Made by a program: the position numbers and the translations under genes | Part shown: in pieces, positions 17,440 through 25,518 of the stretch | Layout of the letters: the number at the start of each line of letters is the position of its first letter | Numbering within the stretch: the stretch's first letter is position 1 | The notes under the pieces: generated by a model | Told to the model about the DNA's origin: nothing | The model's input: the letters and a program-made list of their open reading frames with translations, nothing else | Database searches by the model: none | DNA from: Streptomyces sp. WM6386 | GTDB lineage: Bacteria; Actinomycetota; Actinomycetes; Streptomycetales; Streptomycetaceae | NCBI RefSeq assembly: GCF_000972385.1 | Contig: NZ_JXTE01000093.1 | Coordinates: 1-48,376, forward strand | Reading direction: 5' to 3' | DNA: 48,376 nt

Positions 17440-17740
17440 GCTCCGTCACCGGCGGAGGTCCGCTGCTGGTCCCGCACTACGAGCTCGGTGGTGACCTCGA
17501 CCTGTGCAGTCTCCGGTTGCTGTCCGGACAGCAGCAGCGGCACCATACGGGCAGCGCCCACAGGAGCGGAGTGCGCACGGTCGTCAGACGCGCAGTCACC
17601 CAGTCCACGAAGGGCAGATCGCCGAAGCCGACCGCGCTGACATCGTCCGGAAGGCGCAGCCCGAGCGACGCGGCCGCCCGATTGATGCCCAGCCTCTGAT
17701 GGTTGCTGTCCGCGAAGACCGCCATCGTGCGTCGGCGACG
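17440..17740 (-). pseudogene. LacI-family regulator C-terminal fragment
   Basis: The minus strand reads [20 protein letters not shown] then GLRLPDDVSAVGFGDLPFVD and RLTTVRTPL, the conserved end of the LacI effector domain. After a frameshift it continues as LLLSGQQPETAQVEVTTELV and VRDQQRTSAG. The DNA-binding domain and two-thirds of the effector domain are absent. It is not a copy of the LacI gene at 46323. Confidence 0.75.
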
Positions 17741-17761
17741 CCAGCGCCCGCAGCTGACGAT

Positions 17762-17927
17762 GAGGCTCACCTACAAAACCCCTACGGCACCGAACTTCGC
17801 CGTCGACGGCTTCCAGGGACAGCAGCACAACGCCATCACCGACCACAACGACCTCATCAACGTGATGACCGACCAGCTCATGAAACAGGCGGTCTCCTGC
17901 ATCAACTCAGGGCGTCGCTGCGGCTGA
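17762..17927 (+). pseudogene. DUF1996 C-terminal fragment (locus A)
   Basis: [20 protein letters not shown] then [20 protein letters not shown] and the end [13 protein letters not shown] parallel the last 55 residues of the intact DUF1996 protein at 28825-30234, with the same stop. Everything upstream is lost to the LacI fragment. Confidence 0.85.
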
Positions 17928-18016
17928 CCGACCGGGCCGCCACTCCCCATCCCCACGACCTCAAGCCATTGGCTGGAGACGCCATCCGTCCACATGGCTC
18001 TTGAAGGTCTTCTGCT

Positions 18017-18046
18017 CTGGCCTCGCCGCAAGATCGGCGAGGCCAG
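18017..18046. terminator. Rho-independent-type hairpin
   Basis: CTGGCCTCGCCG, a 6-base loop, then CGGCGAGGCCAG: perfect 12-base arms, 90 bases after the DUF1996 fragment stop. It isolates the next promoter. Confidence 0.75.
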
Positions 18047-18111
18047 TGTCGCGTCGGAGGGGAATCACCCCGGCGGACGGTTTCCAGCGTTCCACAGCAC
18101 CACGCAACATC

Positions 18112-18127
18112 TTACGAAGCCCTTACG
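18112..18127 (+). promoter_or_regulatory. Shared direct repeat TTACG-N6-TTACG (site 5)
   Basis: TTACGaagcccTTACG, a perfect direct repeat 40 bases upstream of the membrane protein at 18167. The same layout precedes its paralogue (27113-27128). Confidence 0.7.
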
Positions 18128-18166
18128 CAGCCGTCTCAAGTGACGTAACGCGCCTACGATCACAGC

Positions 18167-18775
18167 GTGTCGACCATCCGAAACATCACCCTCGTCACTG
18201 TCGCGCCCCTTGTGCTGGCTGCGGCGGGCGCCGCGCACCCGCATGGCCTGTCCAGGGCGACGGCCACGGACTGGACCCAGTTGCACATCGCACTGCTGCC
18301 GGTCTTCCCGCTCCTTACGCTCGGCCTCCTCGTCCCTCTGTGGCACCGCCCCCGACCAGATCTCGTGGGCTTCGCCACGGCGGTGGCCTGGACGAGTGCG
18401 TTCACCTACGCGGCCTTCTACACCGGTCTCGACGCGGTGGCCGGTATCGCGGCGGGAACCGCGGTCGAGCACGCTGCCGGGACAGCGAACATAGGGCCGA
18501 TCAAGTACCCGCTCTACGACGCGGGTGAGGCGCTCGGGGAGGTCGGTGCCTACGCCCTCATCGTCGCCGTCGTGGCCACGGCCGTCGCGCTCTTCCCGAA
18601 ACACGGCGTGCGAGTTGTTCCCGGCACGGTGGTTCTCCTGGTGGCCGGCTGGTCCTTCACAGACAGCCACATCTTCTGGCCCCGCGGCGTATGGACGATG
18701 CTCGGTTTCGCACTGGGCTTCGCTCTGCTCGCCGCCGGGACAAGAAGGAGCGAATCCGTTCCGCACCGCGCCTGA
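18167..18775 (+). CDS. Unknown membrane protein, locus A (intact paralogue)
   Basis: 202 residues from GTG 18167. About six hydrophobic helices: 7-24, 38-58, 65-85, 95-112, 125-150 and 155-195. Conserved between the two copies in this window are AHPHG (residues 23-27), DWTQLHIALL, YTGLDAVAGIAAGTAVEH, and WSFTDSHIFWPRGVWTMLGF. The His, Asp and Glu residues near membrane faces could bind a metal or haem, but I know no family name. A tandem TTACG element 40 bases upstream ties it to the locus A two-component regulon. It is intact, unlike the locus B copy. Confidence 0.82.
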   Translation: MSTIRNITLVTVAPLVLAAAGAAHPHGLSRATATDWTQLHIALLPVFPLLTLGLLVPLWHRPRPDLVGFATAVAWTSAFTYAAFYTGLDAVAGIAAGTAVEHAAGTANIGPIKYPLYDAGEALGEVGAYALIVAVVATAVALFPKHGVRVVPGTVVLLVAGWSFTDSHIFWPRGVWTMLGFALGFALLAAGTRRSESVPHRA

Positions 18776-19662
18776 GCAGGACGGAACTTCCCCCCCGCCC
18801 CATCGACTCTTCCTGTCGAGCTGCCCGGCTGGTCTACTCGGGTACGGTCGCTACCGCCTCCGAGCGACAGAGAAGCTCACACAAGGTTCGTCGGCGAGGG
18901 TGCCGACCTGCCCGGCCGCCACCCGATCTGGATGCGCGCCTTGCGTGGGTCGCTCGATCAAAACGTGCCAATAGCCGACACAGCCCGCTGATCAGGGCAG
19001 ACCTTCATGAGCGCCTGGAATCGGAGCAGCAGGCCAACCCGAAAGCGTCGCCGTCTCGGCCCCGGCGCTACTCGCCCGACTCGGGCGGCTGGTCGTAGTC
19101 ACCATTCGGATATCTCCGCGTGGTGCACTCAAACAGCGCAGGACGAGCGCCGATTGCCAGATGGTCAGGCGCTCGGAGGCTTCCGGTGCGCGAGTTGCTC
19201 CAGCAGAGACACCGCCCGCCGTCAGCGAGGCGGGTGAGACGGAAGGGCATCGGGCATGGCGCCCTCGGCGGCGTCGGCGAGGGCCGCGGCAGCGGCTTCT
19301 TCCGCCTGAGCCTTGTCGTTGGCGGCCTGGGCAACCATGTCGTCCGAGGGCTTCTCGCGGGTGGCCGCGGCTGGGACAGCACCTCGGTGAAGGCGCGGGA
19401 CACGCCCTGGAGTGCGGAGATGATCTCGCTTGCGCATGACCGCGCGAGACAAGCTCACGGCCGTCGGCGTCGACCCCGACGCCGCCCCCGCCGCCGTCAG
19501 CGCGGCTCGCACAGTGGCGGACAGCGTCCTCGGCTACGTGCTGCTGATCGCGGAGCGAACGGCAGGGTAAGCCCTGGATGCGCGCGTCGGCGGTGGCGCC
19601 CGGCAGGCGGCTCAGCTCGACCGGTCCACGACCAGGGGCATCTGCCCGCCCACCGTTGCAGG
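18776..19662. other. Long stretch without an intact gene
   Basis: Frames here change codon bias repeatedly. The one readable piece is at 19436-19570. Elsewhere I see nothing I can assign; it looks like decayed sequence. Confidence 0.45.
19436..19570 (+). pseudogene. Possible TetR C-terminal remnant
   Basis: A 44-codon frame, MTARDKLTAVGVDPDAAPAA then VSAARTVADSVLGYVLLIAE. This helical pattern resembles the C-terminal dimerisation end of TetR-type regulators (DPDxA followed by VADxVLGYVL). No DNA-binding part is nearby. Weak call. Confidence 0.3.
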
Positions 19663-19992
19663 TCATTTGGGCGGCAGGCCCGCTGCGAAGGCGTACCCCC
19701 GATCGGTCCAGGCATGGAGGTCGGAGTCTTCGGAGAGCGCGAACGCGGCGACGACGACCCACCCGCGCATGGGGCGGCCGGTGAAGTCGAAGGCCCGTGC
19801 CCCGGGCCGGGCCAAAGCAGCGTCGGTGGCATCGGGCCCGACCCGCACCATCAGCTCGTCCCCGATCACTCCCACGGCCATGTTCCCCTCGTGCAGGAAC
19901 GCCAGGCCGCCGAACATGCGCTTCTCACTGATCGCCGGATCGGCACCCAGCCGGGCGCGGATCCGCTCCGCCAGTCCTTCGTCATACGCCAT
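19663..19992 (-). CDS. TfoX/Sxy N-terminal domain protein
   Basis: 109 residues from ATG 19990-19992 with GAGGTG upstream; a GTG one codon earlier is possible. AERIRARLGADPAISEKRMF then GGLAFLHEGNMAVGV is the TfoX N-terminal domain signature. In gamma-proteobacteria Sxy/TfoX activates competence genes with CRP. Short actinobacterial versions are single-domain proteins of unknown role, often near SRPBCC genes as here. It follows the SRPBCC pseudogene by 37 bases in the same direction. Confidence 0.87.
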   Translation of the reverse strand: MAYDEGLAERIRARLGADPAISEKRMFGGLAFLHEGNMAVGVIGDELMVRVGPDATDAALARPGARAFDFTGRPMRGWVVVAAFALSEDSDLHAWTDRGYAFAAGLPPK

Positions 19993-20028
19993 CACACACC
20001 TCGAATCGTGAGGGGCAAGGGATCGGGG

Positions 20029-20510
20029 TCATCGCTGGGCCCGCAACCTGCGTTCCAGGTCGCGCAGGTCCTTGCCGAGGGAGGAGCTGACCTTCCTTGC
20101 CATGAGGGGCGCGGCGAGGCGGTAGTACCGGCTGGGGTCGCCCTGTACGCGGATGCGCGCGAGCGTGCCCTCCGGGTGCGGGCCGAAGGTGTAGGTGACG
20201 GGCATCGGCATCGGTCCGGCTACGGACATCATGTCCAGCAGCCGCCCGGGTTCGTGGGCGGCGACGCGGAGCACGTAGTCGAGCGCTTGCCGAGGAAGTA
20301 CGCGGTACGGGTCACCTCCGCGCCGATGCCGAACCCGCCGCCGTCAGCCTCCCGGGTCAGGGGCGCCTCGCGATGCCCAGGGTCCTCCCCCATGGCCCTG
20401 AACGGGCACGGGAGGTGCCCCCAGGCATCGTGGCGCCAGTCCATGGCGTACGCCGCCACCCGGCCGGGCGGGCGCGGGATCACCCGCTCCGCTGTCACGT
20501 CGATCGTCAT
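20029..20510 (-). pseudogene. SRPBCC family protein, broken by a frameshift and a repeat insertion
   Basis: Starts MTIDVTAERVIPRPPGRVAA and reads in one frame to AEVTRTAYFLGKR. It then needs one extra base near 20283 to continue as VLRVAAHEPGRLLDMMSVAG and on to the end DLRDLERRLRAQR. Between AMDWRHD and APLTREADGG the frame contains a GC-rich palindromic element (20383-20424) in place of the usual short loop. The family binds hydrophobic ligands in a START-like fold. The one-base shift could be a sequence error; the palindrome insertion is real unless misassembled. Last gene of a three-gene SRPBCC cluster. Confidence 0.75.
20383..20424. repeat. Imperfect palindromic element inside a coding frame
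   Basis: Left arm CCTCCCCCATGGCCC, short loop, right arm GGGCACGGGAGG followed by TGCCCCCAGG. The CCTCCCCCA...GGGAGGTGCCCCC wording is like small palindromic repeats often seen between Streptomyces genes. Here it lies in frame in an SRPBCC gene. Confidence 0.55.
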
Positions 20511-20521
20511 CGGATACCTGA

Positions 20522-20944
20522 TCAGAGGGTGAAGAAGGGCCGGGGCGTGCCCGTCTCGGTGTACTCCTTGAGCCGGTCCATCAGCAGGCCCCAGGTCTCG
20601 GCGGTGTGCGGAAGGTCGGTGTCGTCGGCGGCGAAGCCGGCATGCCGGAAGTCCACTCGTGTGCCGGTCCCGTCGGGGGCGTCGGTCAGCCGCCAGGTGA
20701 TGACGGTCCCGGACCAGTGGGGCGGGAAGGCGCCGATCGACGTCCACACGATCTCCTCCTTGTCCGCGCGGTCCCGGCGGAGCCGGAAGGGCTCGGGAAT
20801 CTCCGGGAAGTCGAAGAGGAGGACCTCGCCCTCGCGGTCGACGCCCGTGGTCCACCAGCCCGTGAGGCCGTCGTGGGTGTCCAGCGCGTCGTGGACCTTG
20901 GTGCGGTCGGCGTCGACGTCGGTCTGGAAGGTGATCTCGGACAT
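20522..20944 (-). CDS. SRPBCC / AHSA1-type domain protein
   Basis: 140 residues: MSEITFQTDVDADRTKVHDA start, GLTGWWTTGV near residue 27, and the end DRLKEYTETGTPRPFFTL. This is a single-domain activator-of-Hsp90-ATPase-like/START-like fold with a hydrophobic cavity. It is co-directional with, and 30 bases after, the closely related gene at 20975. Its distance from the ArsR promoter and the operon layout suggest repression by ArsR. Ligand unknown. Confidence 0.9.
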   Translation of the reverse strand: MSEITFQTDVDADRTKVHDALDTHDGLTGWWTTGVDREGEVLLFDFPEIPEPFRLRRDRADKEEIVWTSIGAFPPHWSGTVITWRLTDAPDGTGTRVDFRHAGFAADDTDLPHTAETWGLLMDRLKEYTETGTPRPFFTL

Positions 20945-20974
20945 TGCTGCTCCTTCTGCAGGTGGGGGGAGAGC

Positions 20975-21403
20975 TCAGAGGGTGAAGTACGGGGCCGGGG
21001 TGCGGGTCTCGACGTACTCCTTCAGGCGGGTGAACATGCCGGCCCAGCCCATCGTGACCTCGCGGAACATGTCGTCGATCTCGGCGAATCCGGTGTGGTC
21101 GAACCGGACCACCGTGCCGCCCTCGGGACCGGCCTCCAGCGCGTAGACGATCTCAGTGTCGATCCACTGCGGCGGCCCCGCGACCACGGTCTGCGCCAGG
21201 CGCTTGCCCGCCGCGGCCTCGTCGATGCGGAACTCCCAGGTCATCGGCGCACCAGGGAACGACAGCCGGTGCAGGGCGCCGACGCCCTCGCCGATCTCGG
21301 CTCCGGTGGTGAACCAGCCGGCCACGCCTTCGGGGGTGGAGAGGGCGCGGTACACGGTCTCCGGGTCGGCGGCGATGCGGATCTGCAGGGCGATGTCAGC
21401 CAT
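20975..21403 (-). CDS. SRPBCC / AHSA1-type domain protein
   Basis: 142 residues: MADIALQIRIAADPETVYRA, then GVAGWFTTGAE, and the end TRLKEYVETRTPAPYFTL. It shares the ending pattern of its neighbour at 20522, so the two are tandem paralogues. It is the first gene of a leftward cluster and is divergent from arsR across 113 bases that contain an inverted repeat. ArsR-SRPBCC pairs of this kind are common in actinobacteria. A stress-response or small-molecule binding role is inferred. Confidence 0.9.
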   Translation of the reverse strand: MADIALQIRIAADPETVYRALSTPEGVAGWFTTGAEIGEGVGALHRLSFPGAPMTWEFRIDEAAAGKRLAQTVVAGPPQWIDTEIVYALEAGPEGGTVVRFDHTGFAEIDDMFREVTMGWAGMFTRLKEYVETRTPAPYFTL

Positions 21404-21451
21404 GGAACGTCCTTCTCGTCGGGGATCCGACGCGAGTGCCGGATCTTTCGC

Positions 21452-21467
21452 TTTAGCTCACACTAAA
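21452..21467. promoter_or_regulatory. ArsR-type operator candidate
   Basis: TTTAG, six bases, CTAAA inverted repeat in the arsR/SRPBCC divergent region. The ten bases CTAAAATGAC at 21463-21472 recur exactly at 21503-21512 over the arsR -10, giving two half-sites 40 bases apart. Confidence 0.55.
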
Positions 21468-21480
21468 ATGACTCTGGGCG

Positions 21481-21517
21481 ACTTGGCAAATTGCAGTGGG
21501 GGCTAAAATGACCTGCA
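21481..21517 (+). promoter_or_regulatory. arsR promoter with leaderless start
   Basis: ACTTGG (21481-21486), 17 bases, then TAAAAT (21504-21509). The expected start of transcription, 7-8 bases on, falls on the ATG at 21517, suggesting a leaderless mRNA. There is no ribosome site before this ATG. Confidence 0.5.
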
Positions 21518-21831
21518 TGGATGCGGTACGGGCGGTCGCCGAGCCCAGGCGGCGCGAGATTCTGCGACTGGTCTGGGACGCGGAACTGTCGGCGGGCGAG
21601 ATCGCCGAGCGGTTCGACGTCACCTTCGGCGCGGTCTCCCAGCACCTCAAGGTGCTCAGGGACTCCGGGCTGGTTACGCTGCGCCAGGACGGCAAGAAAC
21701 GGTTCTACCGAGCGGACCGTGAGGCCATGGGCCCGCTGGCCGACTACCTGCAGTCCATGTGGGCCACCAAGCTCGACGCCCTCGCCGAACTGGCCGAGGC
21801 CGCCGAACGGGCGGAGGGAACGGACGCGTGA
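21517..21831 (+). CDS. ArsR family transcriptional regulator
   Basis: 104 residues: MDAVRAVAEPRRREILRLVW, then the winged-helix core ELSAGEIAERFDVTFGAVSQ followed by HLKVLRDSGLVTLRQDGKKR. There are no metal-binding cysteines, so it belongs to the SRPBCC-linked ArsR group rather than arsenic sensors. ATG 21517 is chosen over the in-frame ATG 21508 and GTG 21496 because a TAAAAT box lies at the right distance for a leaderless transcript. It overlaps the next gene as GTGA, so the two are co-translated. Confidence 0.92.
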   Translation: MDAVRAVAEPRRREILRLVWDAELSAGEIAERFDVTFGAVSQHLKVLRDSGLVTLRQDGKKRFYRADREAMGPLADYLQSMWATKLDALAELAEAAERAEGTDA

Positions 21832-22283
21832 GCGTGAGCGGCGAAGTGAGCGGCGGCGTGGTCACGGTCGAGCGGCACATCGCCGCCCGCCCCGAGATCG
21901 TCTTCTCCTTCTTCACCGACCGGGACAAGTGGCTGTCCTGGATGGGCCAGGAGGGCGAGTTCGTGTTCGCGCCCGGCGGCACGTATCGGACCAACGTCAC
22001 CGGCGAGAACGTGGCCGAAGGCCGGTTCGTCGAACTGGACCCGCCCAAACGACTGGTGTTCACCTGGGGCTGGGCCGAGGGCGCGATGCCCGTGCCCCCC
22101 GGCTCCACCACCGTGGAGATCACCCTGGAGCCCACCCCGGACGGCACCCTGCTGCGCCTGGTCCACCGCGGCCTGCCCTCGCCCGAGGCATGCGCCGCCC
22201 ATGAGGAGGGCTGGAAGCACTACGTGCAGCGCCTCACCGTACGAGCCGAAGGCCGCGACCCGGGCCCCGACCATTGGATGTGA
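21828..22283 (+). CDS. SRPBCC domain protein coupled to ArsR
   Basis: 151 residues from GTG 21828. VVTVERHIAARPEIVFSFFT is the START-like entry strand and helix; VFTWGWAEG and TTVEITLEPTPDGTLLRLVH follow, and GWKHYVQRL is the family's closing helix. Translational coupling to ArsR implies they act together: the ligand or enzyme activity of the SRPBCC domain may signal to the regulator. The start at GTG gives the typical length. Confidence 0.9.
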   Translation: MSVSGEVSGGVVTVERHIAARPEIVFSFFTDRDKWLSWMGQEGEFVFAPGGTYRTNVTGENVAEGRFVELDPPKRLVFTWGWAEGAMPVPPGSTTVEITLEPTPDGTLLRLVHRGLPSPEACAAHEEGWKHYVQRLTVRAEGRDPGPDHWM

Positions 22284-22502
22284 CCCGCCCGCCCGCGATG
22301 GCCGGTGTTCCGCCCGCGCGTGACCTGATCCGTCTTGCCGGGGTCCGTATCACGTCAGAGCGCCTCGCCGACCACTCGGGCTGACGTCACGCAACCGTAG
22401 GCACCCGCCCCGGCCCATACCGCGCCGCCCGATCACCCCGCTTCTCGACATCCTCCCTCCGCCTTCCACAGCGTCCACCCGCGGCCACATCACGCCGTGG
22501 CA

Positions 22503-22640
22503 CCGCGTACGCAGTCGGCGAGCGTGATCGTCGGTGCCTACGTCGTTCACTACGGCTGGTACGAGATCGGCCTCCACAACAACCCGACCGACCAGGACCC
22601 GGTCATCGGCGCCGCCGGCACGATGCAACGCGCGGGTCGG
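22503..22640 (+). pseudogene. CcdA/DsbD-like membrane protein fragment (weak)
   Basis: The frame reads SVIVGAYVVHYGWYEIGLHN then NPTDQDPVIGAAGTMQRA. The GAYVxxYGWYE and DPVxxAAGxxQ pattern resembles the last helix and following loop of cytochrome c biogenesis (CcdA-type) proteins. Nothing upstream supports an intact gene. Confidence 0.3.
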
Positions 22641-22769
22641 CACACTGGACGCCATCGCGCCCTCGTCGCCCCGCTGCTGATCGAGGGCGTAGTCCTACGC
22701 CCTCGCACCCGGAGCTGAAGGCCGCCGCTCCCGACAGTGCACGCCCGCAAGGCGGGAAGCACACGACAA

Positions 22770-22797
22770 GAGCCGCGTGGGTGCCGTGGCGCGGCTC
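22770..22797. terminator. Hairpin downstream of the MerR fragment
   Basis: GAGCCGCG, a 12-base loop, CGCGGCTC: perfect 8-base arms, 18 bases past the MerR stop. Confidence 0.5.
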
Positions 22798-22814
22798 AGG
22801 GCCGGCCCCCGACT

Positions 22815-23066
22815 TCAGAGCGTTGACGTCCGCTGGAGACGTTCGGCCAGCGCTGCTGCGAACTTCTCGGCCCGGACGAACTGGGTGCGCAGATCGGCGA
22901 CCTGTTGCCGGGCGACCTCCTCGAAGCCGCGGACCCGCTCCAGCAGTTCCTCACGCTTTTCGGGCGGCAGTTCATCGCCCGAGTCCAGGCGGCCGGTGGC
23001 TTCCAGCAGAGCGCGCATCTCGTCGAGGGTGAAGCCGAGCGGCTTCATGCGGCAGATGATCGGCCA
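22815..23066 (-). pseudogene. MerR-family regulator, C-terminal half only
   Basis: From ATG 23048 it reads MKPLGFTLDEMRALLEATGR, the middle of MerR regulators (usually IxRMKPLGFTLEEM), then a dimerisation coiled coil ending at 22815. The preceding codons (IICR) also fit, so homology reaches about 23062. The N-terminal winged helix is missing: the gene is joined head-to-head to a methyltransferase tail. It cannot bind DNA as a MerR protein. Confidence 0.75.
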
Positions 23067-23346
23067 GACCGCCCCGGTCGACGCCGACGAACGCGTTCAC
23101 GTCCACATCACCGACGCGCACGCCACCGTCGGCGCCCCCTTCCCCTGGGCACGGCTCGGCACCCCGGCCCTGCACCGCTACGGGGGCTGGGAGAGCGCCG
23201 GTCACTGGGCGTCCGGCGGCCGAAGCTTCGCCGCCCTGCGCAGCCGCAGCGCAAGCAGCAGCGCCGAGCCGCCGAACAAGGCGGCGGTGATCAGCAGCCA
23301 ACGGGCGAGAAAGCCGTCCGCAGACAGCCCCGTCGCGAGCCGGTAA
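23066..23346 (+). pseudogene. Methyltransferase C-terminal fragment (locus B)
   Basis: VDADERVHVHITDAHATVGA then PFPWARLGTPALHRYGGWES and GGRSFAALRS match the tail of the locus A methyltransferase (VDERVTVHVVSITASAHGTA and so on), including the unusual extension antisense to the small membrane gene (EPPNKAAVISSQRARKPS). The SAM-binding half is gone. Confidence 0.8.
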
Positions 23347-23660
23347 CGGCGGTCCACCATCCCGCTGATCAGCGGGAACCACACGAGCAGAAGCAGACCG
23401 GACAGCGCGGCCGGGACCCGGACGTACATCACCCGACCCCGGCGGCCGACCGCGCCGAGACCGCGTACGAGCGCCCGGTCCGCCCCCGCGTACAGGGGCA
23501 GCAGCACAAGGTCGTGCAGCAGCGCCGCCCCCACGATCCACAGCGCCACGCCGAACCAGTCGTCCGCGAGCAGCCGTACGCCCGCGTAGCCGGCGAGGGC
23601 GAACGAGCAGGCGAGCAGCAGCAGTTGCAGAGGGCTGCCGATCGGAACACGCGGAAGCAT
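23202..23660 (-). CDS. Small membrane protein paired with the oxidoreductase, locus B
   Basis: 152 residues; ATG 23658-23660 overlaps the oxidoreductase stop by one base (TGATG). Four hydrophobic helices: about 10-30, 36-56, 80-100 and 118-138. It is similar throughout to the locus A protein (12557-13051), with the same SPLQLLLLA, ALAGYAGVRLLADDW and LVWFPLISG blocks. It was probably translated together with the oxidoreductase. Its 3' end lies antisense to the methyltransferase fragment, as at locus A. Function unknown; a membrane partner of the molybdoenzyme is inferred. Confidence 0.82.
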   Translation of the reverse strand: MLPRVPIGSPLQLLLLACSFALAGYAGVRLLADDWFGVALWIVGAALLHDLVLLPLYAGADRALVRGLGAVGRRGRVMYVRVPAALSGLLLLVWFPLISGMVDRRYRLATGLSADGFLARWLLITAALFGGSALLLALRLRRAAKLRPPDAQ

Positions 23661-24876
23661 CACAGATCTCCGAACGTCATACGGGCCACCCACTTGGTGT
23701 TCAGCACGCCGGGTGCGGCGGGCACGATCACGCGGGCGGGATAGCCGTGGTCGAGGGACAGCTCTTCGCCGTTGACGTACAGAGCGAGCAGGGAACGCGG
23801 GTCGGCGACCTGGTTGGCGCGCAGGGCCGCGTGGCGGAAGGCCCCGTGCCCCCCGTGCCTCTGGAGGGACTCGACGAGGACGTCCGGCGGGTCGTCCTCG
23901 TACCCGACGAGTGCGGCGAGGTCACGCAGCCGCACCCCACGCCACCACTGGTCCGACGTCGACCAGCCCTCGACGCAGGCGATGGGCAACGCCGAGCTGT
24001 GCAGCGGGAGTCCGGCAAGCTGTGCGCGGCTGAGGCGGACGGTGCCGGTCCGTCCCACTACGACGAGCCGCCAGGCGTCCCTGCCCGTCTCCGCCGCGTC
24101 GATCCCGGCGTACGCCGCGGTCTTGTTGATCTGGAAGCCGTTCGGACCGCCGCCGGGCTCGGCCCCGCCGTGCGGGGCGAGGAGGGCGGTGCGGCGCAGG
24201 ACGTCGAAGTTCTGCCCCACCGTCGTGGCGAACAGCAGCAGCGAGCCGCCCCCGACGAACCACACGTTTCGGCCGGGCGCGGCGACACCAGGTCGTTCCG
24301 TTCCTCCCGCGCGTGCCGCAGATTGCGCAACGCGATGGGCGTCTTCAACAGCGCGTGGGCCACGAAGGCCGCGAAGAACACCCAGGCGCCGTAGAAGTGC
24401 AGCGGGTAGAAGGAGCCCGGGAAGACGTAGTTCAGCTGGACGTTGAACACACCGGTCACGAACTCGAACAGCCCGCCGCCGACGAGCAGCAGCAGGGAGA
24501 TCCGCTCCAGGGCGTGGACGAGGGAGCGGGCCGGTGGCAGCACGAACAGTCTGGGCACCACCGACCACAGCTTGGCCAGCAGAACGGGGATCAGGGTGAT
24601 GCCCAAGGTGACGTGGACGCCCTGGTTGAGGCGGTACAGCCAGTGGGGGTCCGTCGGCCAGGCGAAGAGGTAGAAGCCGAGGATTCCCTTGTCCGGCGTC
24701 TTGTCGTTCACCGGTGACAGGCCCGGGTTGTAGGCGGCGTACGAGACCAGGCCCGTCACGAACAGCACCGTGATGCCGACGAGCAGGACGACGCCGAGGA
24801 CGGACGTGAACCAGGGGCCGCGCAGGGGGCTGCGCCAGAAGCCGGGGGTGGTCGGGAGCCGTGGATCGTCTCGCAT
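23660..24876 (-). pseudogene. Molybdopterin-dependent oxidoreductase, locus B copy (one frame break)
   Basis: ATG 24874-24876. An N-terminal four-helix, cytochrome b561-like membrane domain (PGFWRSPLRGPWFTSVLGVV to ALLKTPIALRNLRH) is followed by a SUOX-type Mo-binding domain. That domain contains INKTAAYAG, SSALPIACVEGWSTSDQWW (Cys presumed to ligand Mo), SLLALYVNGEELSLDHGYPA and TKWVARMTFGDL. The two halves are in different frames, broken near 24277. Compared with locus A, codons between SPRPA and FVGGGS are missing, so this is a small deletion, not a homopolymer slip. The product is likely truncated to the membrane domain. Confidence 0.8.
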
Positions 24877-24923
24877 GGTCCGACCGTAGGCCGGGGAACC
24901 CCTGGTGGAGGGCGTGCGACTCA

Positions 24924-24939
24924 TGACGAAACGCTGACG
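24924..24939 (+). promoter_or_regulatory. Shared direct repeat TGACG-N6-TGACG (site 6)
   Basis: TGACGaaacgcTGACG, 48 bases upstream of the locus B oxidoreductase and facing away from it. Same spacing and opposed orientation as site 3 before GT2. Confidence 0.65.
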
Positions 24940-24984
24940 TCCGGCCCGGACGGCGGTGCGTGGACGTCCGGCCGGCCCAGCGTT

Positions 24985-25500
24985 CCGGGTGTGACCCCCA
25001 ATCTGGTCGCGGATCCCGTGAGGTTCCCAAACGGCATGAAGGCAGTCGCCGACTACGTGCACGGCAAGGGGCTGATGCTCGGCATCTACTCGTCGGCCGG
25101 ACTGACCACCTGCGCCGGTTACCCCGCCGGCCTCGGCAACGAGCAGCGGGACGCCAACGTGTGGGCGTCCTGGGGCATCGACTGTCTCAAGTACGACAAC
25201 TGCGGTGACCACCAGGGCCACAGCGGGCAGGATCGCTGCACCGCCATGCGCGACGCTCTCGCCAGGACAGGCCGCCCCATCCTGTTCGCCCTCTGCAACT
25301 GGGGCAACGACCAAGTCGGCAACTGGGGCCCGCTCACCGGCAACTCGTGGCGCACCACCGGCGACATCCAGGCCAACTGGAACTCCGTGATGAGCATCCT
25401 GGACGCCCAGCTCGGCTGGGCGGGCTTCTCCCACCCCGGTGCCTGGAACGACCCGGACATGCTGGAGGTGGGCAACGGCCTCTCCGACACCGAGTCACGA
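24985..25500 (+). pseudogene. GH27 alpha-galactosidase internal fragment
   Basis: LVADPVRFPNGMKAVADYVH then GLMLGIYSSAGLTTCAGYPA, followed by IDCLKYDNCGD (catalytic nucleophile Asp in KYDNC) and [15 protein letters not shown] (acid/base Asp). These are core GH27 motifs in the correct order. The signal peptide, first strands, and C-terminal beta domain are absent. It is joined on the left to the locus B promoter and on the right to the DUF3732 fragment. Although both catalytic residues remain, half a barrel cannot be active. Confidence 0.85.
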
Positions 25501-25518
25501 GCCCACAGTCGACGGGAA

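Larger units (their letters stand above)
22284..22814. other. Decayed stretch with one readable membrane-protein fragment
   Basis: Only 22503-22640 is readable; the rest shows no family resemblance. A hairpin at 22770-22797 closes the region. Confidence 0.4.
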
